From Antarcticirhabdus aurantiaca (GTDB lineage: Bacteria; Pseudomonadota; Alphaproteobacteria; Rhizobiales; Rhizobiaceae), in contig NZ_VTOM01000001.1 in the NCBI RefSeq assembly GCF_009765365.1, forward strand, positions 1 to 64,000: a stretch of DNA of 64,000 bases. Direction: 5' to 3'. The notes under the pieces are model-generated. The model saw only the letters and a program-made list of their open reading frames with translations. It was not told where the DNA came from and searched no databases. The position numbers were made by a program, and so were the translations under genes. Position 1 is the first letter of the stretch. Each line of letters starts with the position of its first letter. Positions 1-7,783 of the stretch are shown in pieces.

Positions 1-113
1 GGTGGTTCTGGCGGGGCGGCCGCACCCGATCCCATTCCGAACTCGGCCGTGAAACGCCCCAGCGCCCATGATACTTCGTCTCAAGACGCGGGAAAGTCGG
101 TCGCCGCCAGGTC
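1..113 (+). rRNA. rrf: 5S ribosomal RNA, 5' end cut by window edge
   Basis: The first ~113 bases match the alphaproteobacterial 5S rRNA. The conserved stretch around CCCATTCCGAACTCGGCCGT (about 31-50), the CGCCCCAGCGCC arm, the TACTTCGTCTCAAGACGCGG helix and the closing GCCAGGTC can all be read. Only a few 5' bases are missing, so an rRNA operon must lie immediately to the left of the window. I saw no tRNA-fMet in the ~180 bases after it, although many Hyphomicrobiales operons carry one there. Confidence 0.93.
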
Positions 114-295
114 CGCCAAACGCAACAACTGTCCCATGAAAGCTCTCATCCGCCCGCCCCTACAGGGCTCAAGCGGTTGAGCGAGCCAAACGGCAGGCAG
201 GCCGTCTTCACCACCATCCCAGATCCAGAACACGCCGCCAAAATCGGAACACGCCGACCCATCGGCCCGCATAACCTCAGCAAAAGATCATCATC

Positions 296-329
296 AAAGC
301 CCCGCAGAGCAACACGCTCGCGGGGCTTT
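296..329 (+). terminator. Intrinsic terminator of the rRNA operon
   Basis: A perfect 10-bp stem pairs AAAGCCCCGC (296-305) with GCGGGGCTTT (320-329). The loop itself pairs further through GAGC/GCTC. It is the first strong hairpin after the 5S gene. The T-run is only the TTT at the stem base, so it may rely on stem strength. Confidence 0.7.
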
Positions 330-1011
330 GACGCGTTTGGAGGGCCGCTGACCGCGGAGGTCCGCCGCCGAAGGCGCGGACCAGCAGCGCGGGCACAGGA
401 GAGGACGCAGCCTCACGGCGAGCCAATAGCGTCAGGACGATAGCCGACAACGAACCCCACCACCTGCGCCGACGACATCTCGCACGGCTTCAACGCGCTC
501 CGACCGCCGGACAGGCGCCACCCTGGGCGCCTGATTCTCGACATGATGAGCATCACCCTCACTCCCCGCCGGTTTCGACCAAGCCAGCGTCGGTGTCCAA
601 CCGCCGACCGCCGGGGAAGGGCGTCGTGACAATCTTCGATCTCTGGGCATGGTCCAGCGGCGAGGGCGGCGCTTACATGAACGCGGCGGCGAAAGCTGTG
701 GAGGTCGTCGGCCTTTGACTCGCCGCGGGTGGGCACCTTCGCGCCTCTTACCGCGGCGGTTTTACATTTTCCTTCGCATGTCCGTTGAGCTCGTAGGTTG
801 GAGGGGCTGCAGCAACAGGAGAGTTGGGTTTCTCATCGACGGTACGAGTCTCGAGCCGGCGTCGTCGTGAAGGCGACCCGCATCGTTGACGAAGCGGATG
901 TGGGTTCCTTACGCGCCGGTCAGCGGCAGTAACCGTGTTCATGACGGCTCGCGGCCCGGTCCCCGGGGAGATCGCACTTGGTCGATCCCCCGCTTGGCAT
1001 GCGCAGAGACG
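330..1011. other. Long stretch without a supportable gene
   Basis: About 680 bases between the rRNA terminator and the stop codon of the SorC-family regulator. Short open frames exist on both strands, but none has a recognisable domain, a convincing ribosome binding site or plausible composition. A small imperfect hairpin (GGTCCG/CGGACC, about 359-382) is visible. It may be untranslated DNA or decayed sequence at the edge of the rRNA operon. Confidence 0.5.
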
Positions 1012-2004
1012 TCAGCCGGGCTTCGCGAGGAGCTGCAGGGCGGCGTCGCCGTCGATGATCAGGCCCTTGACGAGGCCGCTCGACAGCAGGGCCGCCGCGG
1101 CGCGCGTCTTTTCCGGGCTCGCCACCATCAGGACGACGTCGAGATGGCGCAGCGTGTCGAAGGACACGGCGATGGTGCGCCGGTTCAGCTCGTGGTCGAC
1201 CGGCCAGCCCGACTCGTCGAAGAAGATGCCGTTGGTGTCGCCGATGGCCCCGGCCGCGCGCAGGCTCGCGACGTCCGCCTTCGACAGCATGCCCTGCCGG
1301 CGCAGGAGCGAGTTCTCTTCCAGCTCGCCGACGCTGATCATGCAGAGCGTCGCCTCCTCGGCGATCGCCATGGCCTTCGTCACCGAGCGCTGGGACAGGA
1401 GCACCTGACGGTCCTCCAGCGTGTCGGCGATGAAGGGCACGGGTAGGAAGTAGCCCTCGCCGCCCGTCCGCTTGGCCAAGGTGTAGACGAGCTCGAACGG
1501 GTTGAAGGCCGAGTTCGCGGTGAGCGACCCCATCAGGGAGATGAAGCGGGCGCCCGGCGCGCTGACACCGGCCAGGTGCAGCGTCATTTGCTCGACCGTG
1601 CGGCCCCAGCCGAGCCCGACCGTGGAGGGCTCGTCGCGCGCGAGATGCGCGCGCAGGTGATTGGCGGCTAGGAGCCCGACCGCACGGAAGGCCACCTTCT
1701 GCGTCGCGGACAGGCCGGCGCGGTCGGTCTCCTCGCGCCCGGCGGGCTTCAGGTCGAGCGCCGGCGTCGCCTGGCAGAAGCGAAGGCCGTAGCGCCGACG
1801 CAGCTCCTCCTCCACCGGCACCATGCCGGCGAGCTGCCGGTCCACGGTGATCGACACTACGCCCTCTTCGAGCGCGTCTGCCAGGAGGCGGTTGACCCGC
1901 GCTCGGGTGAGGCCCAGCCGTTCGGCCGCTTCCGCCTGGTTGAGGCCGCCGACGTGATAGAGCCAGGCGGCCTTCACCATCAGCGTCTCGTCGTTCTCGA
2001 TCAT
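1012..2004 (-). CDS. SorC-family (EryD/LsrR-like) transcriptional regulator
   Basis: A 330-residue DNA-binding regulator with an N-terminal helix-turn-helix (about residues 18-43, GGLNQAEAAERLGLTRARVN) and a C-terminal sugar-phosphate-binding SorC domain. Family members such as EryD, LsrR and DeoR of Bacillus are repressors released by a phosphorylated sugar intermediate. The ATG at 2004 was chosen because ACGAGG lies about 8 bases upstream. ATGs at 2019 and 2061 are in frame but lack a comparable site. The gene is divergent from the sugar ABC operon starting at 2133 and probably controls it from the shared 128-bp region. The inducer cannot be named from sequence. Confidence 0.9.
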   Translation of the reverse strand: MIENDETLMVKAAWLYHVGGLNQAEAAERLGLTRARVNRLLADALEEGVVSITVDRQLAGMVPVEEELRRRYGLRFCQATPALDLKPAGREETDRAGLSATQKVAFRAVGLLAANHLRAHLARDEPSTVGLGWGRTVEQMTLHLAGVSAPGARFISLMGSLTANSAFNPFELVYTLAKRTGGEGYFLPVPFIADTLEDRQVLLSQRSVTKAMAIAEEATLCMISVGELEENSLLRRQGMLSKADVASLRAAGAIGDTNGIFFDESGWPVDHELNRRTIAVSFDTLRHLDVVLMVASPEKTRAAAALLSSGLVKGLIIDGDAALQLLAKPG

Positions 2005-2031
2005 CGCGGCCTCGTACATTTGTATTTCCGC

Positions 2032-2061
2032 TTGACGTTTGTAACAGGTCGGAGCTAGCAT
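2032..2061 (+). promoter_or_regulatory. Putative promoter of the first sugar operon
   Basis: TTGACG (2032-2037) is followed, after an 18-base spacer, by TAGCAT (2056-2061). The first start codon of the operon is at 2133. The hexamer TTTGTA occurs twice, near 2019 and 2038, about 19 bases apart and flanking the -35 box, so it is a candidate binding site for the divergent SorC-type regulator. This is a sequence-pattern inference only. Confidence 0.45.
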
Positions 2062-2132
2062 TCAACTCGCGTCTGGGAGCGACGCTGGGAGCCGCGCGGA
2101 ACGAGTGCCCGCGGCATGGGAGGAACTTCAAA

Positions 2133-3086
2133 ATGCAGTTTCGTGCAATGAGGAACGGCGTCCTCGCGGCGCTGGCCGGCCTCGGCGTGTCCGTCAGCGC
2201 CCCGGCGCTCGCGCTCGACATCGCCTGGGTCCATGCCAACGCGGCCGCGCAGTCCGAGCAGCGCGTGAAAGCCGGCTTCGACGCCTGGCTGAAAGAGACC
2301 GGCAAGGCCGACTGGACCGTCAGCTACCTCGACTCCGGCGGCTCCGGCGAGAAGACCGCCGCCAACATCCAGGACGCGGCCTCGCGCGGCGTCGGCGCCA
2401 TCATCGTCACCATGGCGGACCTGCGCGCCTCGGCCGCTGCCATCCAGGCGGCAGTCGACGCGGGGATCCCGATCTTCACCGTCGACAGCGGCGACGTGAA
2501 GGGCACGATGGTGGACGTGACCACCAACAACTGGGCCATGGGCGCGACCGTGTCGCCCTTCTTCCTCAACGAGCTCGGCCCGGGCTCGAAGATCATCTTC
2601 CTGCGCATGGCCGAGCACCACGGCACCCGCAAGCGCGGCGACACCATGGCGACGGTGCTCAAGGAGTATCCGGACATCGAGGTGCTGGCCGAGCACAACA
2701 TCGACTACACCGCCTTCTTCGAAGACACGACGCGCTCCATGCAGGACTACGCGACGCGCTTCGGGGACGAGATCGACGGTGTCTGGGCGCCCTGGGACGA
2801 GCCGGCCCAGGCCGCGCTGAACGCCCTGAAGGCCGCCGGCAACACCCACGCCAAGGTCATCGGCATCGACGGCCACCCGCAGGCGATCGCCGAGGTCTGC
2901 AAGGAGGGCAGCCAGATGATCGCGACGGTCAGCCAGCCCTTCGAGAAGATGGGCGCGCAGACCGGCGAGTGGATCGAGGATGTCGTCGTCGAGAAGCAGG
3001 ACGCGGCCGCCGTGATCCCCTCCAAGGTCGTCTATCTCGACGCCCCGCTGGTCACCAAGGCGAACTGCAAGGACTTCGTGCAGTGA
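2133..3086 (+). CDS. Periplasmic sugar-binding protein of ABC transporter 1
   Basis: A 317-residue type I periplasmic binding protein (ribose/galactose-binding-like). The N-terminus is a Sec signal peptide with probable cleavage after APALA (about residue 26). The mature protein has the two-lobed pattern with a GVGAIIVTMAD-type strand and a second lobe ending in TVSQPFEKMG. It should capture a sugar or polyol for the ATPase and permease that follow. GGGAGGA about 9 bases before the ATG is a strong ribosome site. A GC-rich hairpin follows the gene, as is common after binding-protein genes that need higher expression. Ligand unknown. Confidence 0.9.
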   Translation: MQFRAMRNGVLAALAGLGVSVSAPALALDIAWVHANAAAQSEQRVKAGFDAWLKETGKADWTVSYLDSGGSGEKTAANIQDAASRGVGAIIVTMADLRASAAAIQAAVDAGIPIFTVDSGDVKGTMVDVTTNNWAMGATVSPFFLNELGPGSKIIFLRMAEHHGTRKRGDTMATVLKEYPDIEVLAEHNIDYTAFFEDTTRSMQDYATRFGDEIDGVWAPWDEPAQAALNALKAAGNTHAKVIGIDGHPQAIAEVCKEGSQMIATVSQPFEKMGAQTGEWIEDVVVEKQDAAAVIPSKVVYLDAPLVTKANCKDFVQ

Positions 3087-3092
3087 TCGCCC

Positions 3093-3123
3093 GGCCGGCG
3101 GCGGGCCTCACGCGCCGCCGGCC
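3093..3123 (+). other. GC-rich hairpin between binding protein and ATPase genes
   Basis: An 11-bp perfect stem pairs 3093-3103 (GGCCGGCGGCG) with 3113-3123 (CGCCGCCGGCC), loop of nine bases, no T-run. It sits in the 100-base gap after the binding-protein gene. Such hairpins often protect the upstream mRNA from 3' decay and raise the binding-protein to ATPase ratio. This role is inferred from position. Confidence 0.6.
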
Positions 3124-3186
3124 GGCCCCTCGCGGCCCGTGCCACGGGCCTCGTCCGTCCTCAGCCAAGCGAGGCATTCCGGCGGC

Positions 3187-4701
3187 ATGGCCATCGTCCT
3201 CAGCAACATCGTCATGGACTATCCCGGCACCCGCGCCCTCGATCGCGTCAGCGTCGACTTCCGCGACGACGAGGTTCACGGCCTCATCGGCGAGAATGGC
3301 GCGGGTAAGACGACGCTCGTCTCGATCCTCGGCGGCAGCCGCGCCTTCACCGACGGGCGAATGACGCTCGACGGCGAGGAGCTGCGGCTCGCCGGAGCCG
3401 GCGACGCGCTCGCCCGCGGCATCGCCCACGTCTCGCAGGAGGGCAGCCTCGTGCCGGGACTGACGGGCGCCGAGAACATTCTCCTCGGCGCCGAGCCGAA
3501 GCGCCTGGGTGCCGTGGTCGACCGCCGCGGGCTCAAGCGCCAAGCCCGCGAACTCCTCGCCCGCTGGTTCCCGGACGTTTCGATCGACCTCGACGCGCCG
3601 GTGGAAACGCTTCCCTACGCCGACCAGAAGATCGTCGAGATCGTGCGGGCGCTGCGCGGCCGGGTCCGCATCCTGATCCTCGACGAGCCGACCGCGACGC
3701 TGCCCGCCCGCGAGAAGGAGCGGCTCTGGGCGATCGTGCGCCGCCTGCCCAAACAGGGCGTCGGCGTCGTTCTCATCAGCCACTTCCTCTCGGAAATCCT
3801 GGCGCTGTCCGACCGCATCACCGTTCTTCGCGACGGCCGGCTCGTCGAGACCTTCCCCGCGGACGGCGCCGACGAGGCGCGGCTGGTGAGCCTGATGCTC
3901 CAGCGCGGCCAGGCGGCGAGCGCCCGCGAAGCGCCGCGCGAGGCGATTGACGCGGCTGCCCCGCCGGTCGTCGAGGTGTCCGACTGGCAGACGACGGAAG
4001 CTGGCGCCGAGCACTTCGCCGTGCGCCCCGGCGAGATCGTCGGGCTGATCGGCCTGACGGGCTCGGGCCACTTCGCCTTCGCCCGCTCGCTCTACGACGC
4101 GCCGGACCGCGTCGGGGGACGCTTGCGCTTTCTCGGCGAGCCGGTGGCGGAGGTTTCCGCCGCCGCGATGCGCCGGCGCGGCGTCGCCTTCGTGCCGGAC
4201 CACCGCATGATCCACTCGCTCGTCGGCGACTGGAGCGTGCGCGAGAACCTCGCGATGGTCCATCCGGACGCCGGCGCCCTGTCCGGCCTCGGCGTCCTCA
4301 GCCCGGCGCGCGAGACCCGCGAGGCGCGCCGCGTCATGGAGCGCCTGGCCGTCAAGGCTTCCTCGCCCGAGCAGGTCGTCGCCGAGCTGTCCGGCGGCAA
4401 CAAGCAGAAGATCTCGATCGGCAAGTGGCTCTACGGCGCCGAGGGGCGCTACCGGCTGATGATCTTCGTGGAGCCGACGGAGGGCGTCGACATCGGCGCC
4501 AAGCGCGAGATCCATCAGCTCCTGCGCGATCTCGCCCGCGACGGCTGCGCGGTCGTCGTCGCCTCGTCCGACCTCATCGAAATCGCCGACCTCGCCACCC
4601 GCGTCGTGTCCTTCGCCGGCGGCCACGCAATCGGAGAACTGCATTGGCCCAACTTCTCGGAACAGAGCTTCATCGCGGCCATGGCGGGAGTGCGGGCATG
4701 A
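3187..4701 (+). CDS. Two-domain sugar ABC transporter ATPase (transporter 1)
   Basis: A 504-residue RbsA/XylG-type protein with two nucleotide-binding domains. The first has an intact Walker A (GENGAGKTT) and Walker B (ILILDEPT). The second has a degenerate P-loop (GLTGSGH), a good signature (LSGGNKQK) and an altered Walker B in which the usual Asp is Val428 (IFVEPT), while Glu429 and the PTEGVD tail remain. The ATG at 3187 was chosen because GAGG lies 12 bases upstream and the family N-terminus begins there. The stop overlaps the permease start (ATGA). It energises uptake of the sugar captured by the upstream binding protein. Confidence 0.92.
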   Translation: MAIVLSNIVMDYPGTRALDRVSVDFRDDEVHGLIGENGAGKTTLVSILGGSRAFTDGRMTLDGEELRLAGAGDALARGIAHVSQEGSLVPGLTGAENILLGAEPKRLGAVVDRRGLKRQARELLARWFPDVSIDLDAPVETLPYADQKIVEIVRALRGRVRILILDEPTATLPAREKERLWAIVRRLPKQGVGVVLISHFLSEILALSDRITVLRDGRLVETFPADGADEARLVSLMLQRGQAASAREAPREAIDAAAPPVVEVSDWQTTEAGAEHFAVRPGEIVGLIGLTGSGHFAFARSLYDAPDRVGGRLRFLGEPVAEVSAAAMRRRGVAFVPDHRMIHSLVGDWSVRENLAMVHPDAGALSGLGVLSPARETREARRVMERLAVKASSPEQVVAELSGGNKQKISIGKWLYGAEGRYRLMIFVEPTEGVDIGAKREIHQLLRDLARDGCAVVVASSDLIEIADLATRVVSFAGGHAIGELHWPNFSEQSFIAAMAGVRA

Positions 4702-5684
4702 GCGCGACCCTGACCGGCCCGCGCGACGAGGCCGCAGGCCGCCGGCGCCTGAAGCAGGGCCTCCTGCGCTATTCGACGCTGATCGTCCTGGCGCTCCTGT
4801 TCATCGGTTTTTCGATCGGCGTCGACCGCTTCCTGACCACGACGAACCTCCTCAACATCCTCCAGCAGATCTCGATGCTGACCATCGTCGCGATCGGGCT
4901 GACCTTCGGCTTCGCCGCGCGCGAGATGGACCTATCCGTCGGCTTCATGGCGGGGCTCGCCGGTCTCATCGCGCCGCTCCTCCTCGTCGCCGGCTGGCCG
5001 ATGCCGGTCGCCCTTCTCGCCGGGCTCGGCGCCGGGCTCGCGGTCGGGCTCACCAACGCCCTTCTCGTCACCCTCGTCGGCGTGCCCTCGCTGATCGCGA
5101 CGCTCGCCATGGGATCGATCCTCTTCGGCGTGAACTTCCTCCTGTCGGGCGGGCGCGCCATCTATGGCGGGCTTCCCGACAGCTACCTCGTGCTCGGTCA
5201 GGGCCGCATCCTCGGCATCCCCGTCGTCGCCTTCATCATGCTCGGCGCCGTCGCGCTCGCCTGGTTCGTGATGGAGCGCACCATCTTCGGCCGCTACGTC
5301 TACGCCGTCGGCGGCAACCTCAAGGCCGCCGAACTCTCGGGCATTCGGGGGCGGCGCTACCGGCAGGCGGCGCTGGTGATCTCCAGCCTCTTCGCGGCGA
5401 TCGCCGGCATCCTCCTGTCGGCGCGCCTCGGCTCGGGACAGCCGAATGCCGGGCAGGACTACCTCCTCGACGGCCTCGCCACCGTGTTCATCGGCATGAC
5501 CATGTTCCGCCCCGGCACCGCGACGATCGCCGGCACCTTCTTCGGCGCCCTGTTCATCGGCGTCATCAACAACGGTTTGAACCTCGTCGGCCTCGACACC
5601 TACATCCAGAGCATCGTGAAGGGCGTCATCATCATCGTCGCCGTCGCGGTCGTGTCCCGCACCACGAAGCTGAAGCTGATCTGA
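4698..5684 (+). CDS. Sugar ABC transporter permease (transporter 1)
   Basis: A 328-residue RbsC-like inner-membrane permease with about eight to ten hydrophobic helices. It includes the family segments EMDLSVGFMAGLAGL and the EAA-like region near GRYVYAVGGNLKAAELSGI (about residues 197-215). It starts at an ATG overlapping the ATPase stop (ATGA), so translation is coupled. With the two upstream genes it completes a binding protein, ATPase and permease transporter, the permease presumably working as a homodimer. Confidence 0.92.
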   Translation: MSATLTGPRDEAAGRRRLKQGLLRYSTLIVLALLFIGFSIGVDRFLTTTNLLNILQQISMLTIVAIGLTFGFAAREMDLSVGFMAGLAGLIAPLLLVAGWPMPVALLAGLGAGLAVGLTNALLVTLVGVPSLIATLAMGSILFGVNFLLSGGRAIYGGLPDSYLVLGQGRILGIPVVAFIMLGAVALAWFVMERTIFGRYVYAVGGNLKAAELSGIRGRRYRQAALVISSLFAAIAGILLSARLGSGQPNAGQDYLLDGLATVFIGMTMFRPGTATIAGTFFGALFIGVINNGLNLVGLDTYIQSIVKGVIIIVAVAVVSRTTKLKLI

Positions 5685-5740
5685 GGGCGCATGCCCCGTT
5701 TCGCGCCCCGTCCGCCCCGACACTCAGGACATCCCGCCCC

Positions 5741-6805
5741 ATGACCGAACTTCGACCCGACATCCGCGCGGCCGCGAGCGCGCCCGGCGGCAATTCCGGC
5801 CTCCTGCCGCTCTACCGGACCATGCGGCGCATCCGGTCCTTCGAGGAGCGCGTCGGCGAGCTCTTCGTGCGGGGCCTCTCCGCCGGCTCCATGCTGCACC
5901 TCTCGATCGGCGAGGAATCGGCCGCGGCCGGCGTCGTGAAGGCCATGGCCCCGGAGGATACGTTCACCACCCACCATCGCGGCCACGGGATCTTCCTTGC
6001 CCGCGGCGCGGACCCTGCGCGCATGATGGCCGAGATCGCCGGCAAGGAAAGCGGCTACTGCGCCGGCAAGGGCGGCTCGATGCACATCGCCGACATGGCG
6101 CTCGGCCACCTCGGCGCCAACGCCATCGTCGGCGGCGGCATCCCGGCCGTCGTCGGTGCGGGCCTTTCGGCCAAGCGCCTGAAGAAGGACTCCGTCTCCG
6201 TCGCCTTCTTCGGCGACGGCGCGACGGGGCAGGGGATCCTCTACGAGAGCATGAACATGGCCGCCCTCTGGGATCTGCCGGTGCTGTTCGTGTGCATCAA
6301 CAACCAGTACGGCATGGGCACGCGCATCGACCAGGCGACGCGCAACCAGGCCTTCGACGAGCGCGCCCGCGCCTTCGGCCTCAACGGCGCGATGGTGGAC
6401 GGCGACGACGTCGAGGAGGTCGCGGCGACCGCCCAGGAGCTGATGGACGAGGCGCGGGCCGGCCGCCCGGGCTTCCTCGCGGTGTCCTGCTACCGCTTCT
6501 ACGGCCATGCCCGCATGGACAAGAGCCCCTACCGCGCCGAGGACGAGGAGGCCGAGGGGCGCCTGCGCGATCCCGTCCTGAAGGCCCGGCTGCGCCTGAT
6601 CGAGCGCGGCGGCGCGGTGGAAGGCCAGCTCGACGCGATGGACGCCGAGATCGCGGCCGAGATGGACGCGACGATCGATTTCGCCGCGGCGAGCTCCGCC
6701 CCGCCGCTCTCCTCGATGTTCCGCGACGTCTACGCCGTGGGCGAGCCGGAGCCCGAACCCTTGCGCGTCCGCCTGAACCGCATCCTGTCCAAGGGAGCCG
6801 CCTGA
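5741..6805 (+). CDS. TPP-dependent dehydrogenase E1 alpha, acetoin-dehydrogenase-like
   Basis: A 354-residue E1 alpha subunit of the pyruvate/acetoin dehydrogenase type. The thiamine-diphosphate motif is clear (FFGDGATGQG running to CINNQYG, about residues 156-190), as is the THHRGHG active-site segment. With the E1 beta gene three bases downstream it forms the alpha2beta2 decarboxylase/ligase that passes an acyl group to lipoate. The E2 that follows carries an alpha/beta hydrolase rather than an acyltransferase domain, which favours an acetoin-dehydrogenase-type alpha-ketol cleavage (acoA-like) over pyruvate dehydrogenase. The sugar context suggests the substrate may not be acetoin. Confidence 0.88.
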   Translation: MTELRPDIRAAASAPGGNSGLLPLYRTMRRIRSFEERVGELFVRGLSAGSMLHLSIGEESAAAGVVKAMAPEDTFTTHHRGHGIFLARGADPARMMAEIAGKESGYCAGKGGSMHIADMALGHLGANAIVGGGIPAVVGAGLSAKRLKKDSVSVAFFGDGATGQGILYESMNMAALWDLPVLFVCINNQYGMGTRIDQATRNQAFDERARAFGLNGAMVDGDDVEEVAATAQELMDEARAGRPGFLAVSCYRFYGHARMDKSPYRAEDEEAEGRLRDPVLKARLRLIERGGAVEGQLDAMDAEIAAEMDATIDFAAASSAPPLSSMFRDVYAVGEPEPEPLRVRLNRILSKGAA

Positions 6806-6808
6806 GTC

Positions 6809-7783
6809 ATGGTCCAGATCACCTATCGCGACGCGCTGCGCCAGGCGCTGATCGACGCCATGCAGGCCGACGAGACGGTCGTCGTCATCGGCGAGGAGGT
6901 CGGCCGCTACGGCGGCGCCTACGGCGTCACCAAGGATCTCATCAAGACCTTCGGGCCCGAGCGGATGATCGACACGCCGATCTCGGAGCCCGCCATCGTC
7001 GGGGCGGCGGTCGGGGCGGCGATGACGGGCCTCAGGCCCGTCGCCGAGCTGATGTATGTCGACTTCCTCGGCATGACGATGGACCAGCTGACCAACCAGG
7101 CCGCCAAGATCCGCTACATGTTCGGCGGCCAGATCGGCGTGCCGATGGTGCTGCGCACGCAAGGCGGAACCGGGCGCTCGGCCGGCGCGCAGCATTCCCA
7201 GAGCCTGGAAGGCTGGATCATGCACATGCCGGGCCTGCGGCTCGCCATGCCGGCGACGGCCGAGGATGCCTACCACCTCCTGCGCCATGCCCTGACCATG
7301 CCCGACCCCGTGGTCTTCATCGAGCACAAGTCGCTCTACACCCGGAAGGAGGAGGCGGACCTGTCCGCGCCCAAGCTCCCCTGGGGCAAGGCGGCGGTGC
7401 GGCGCGAGGGCAAGGATCTCGTGATCGTCACCTATTCGCGCCAGGTCCACTATGCGCTTGAGGCCGCGGAAGCCATGGCCAAGGACGGGATCGAGGCAAC
7501 GGTCATCGACCTTCGCACGCTCAATCCGCTCGACATGGACACGGTCCGGACTCACGTCGAAAAGGTCGGCCGCTGCGTCGTCGTTTCGGAAGGGCCGCTG
7601 ACGGCGGGCGTCGCGGCGGAGCTCTCCGCGCGCATCACCGAGGAATGCTTCGACTTCCTGCACGAGCCGGTGATCCGCATCGCCGGCGAGGACATCCCGA
7701 TTTCGGTGTCCCAGGCGCTGGAAGCCGGCAGCGTGCCTTCGCCCGGCCTCATCGGCGACACCGCGAGGCGGCTCGTCGCATGA
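6809..7783 (+). CDS. TPP-dependent dehydrogenase E1 beta, acetoin-dehydrogenase-like
   Basis: A 324-residue transketolase-like E1 beta subunit. Recognisable features are the N-terminal ITYRDALRQALIDAMQADE, the EEVGRYGGAYGVTKDL segment, the LRTQGGTGRSAGAQHSQS loop and a C-terminal transketolase domain ending in FIEHKSLY...GEDIP. It pairs with the preceding E1 alpha. The stop codon overlaps the E2 start (ATGA). The length is normal for AcoB/PdhB. Confidence 0.9.
   Translation: MVQITYRDALRQALIDAMQADETVVVIGEEVGRYGGAYGVTKDLIKTFGPERMIDTPISEPAIVGAAVGAAMTGLRPVAELMYVDFLGMTMDQLTNQAAKIRYMFGGQIGVPMVLRTQGGTGRSAGAQHSQSLEGWIMHMPGLRLAMPATAEDAYHLLRHALTMPDPVVFIEHKSLYTRKEEADLSAPKLPWGKAAVRREGKDLVIVTYSRQVHYALEAAEAMAKDGIEATVIDLRTLNPLDMDTVRTHVEKVGRCVVVSEGPLTAGVAAELSARITEECFDFLHEPVIRIAGEDIPISVSQALEAGSVPSPGLIGDTARRLVA

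Noticed and set aside
114-295. Possible tRNA-fMet after the 5S rRNA
   Set aside because: A CATAACCTCAG-like string near 269 recalls the fMet anticodon arm, but no acceptor, D or T arms can be folded around it.
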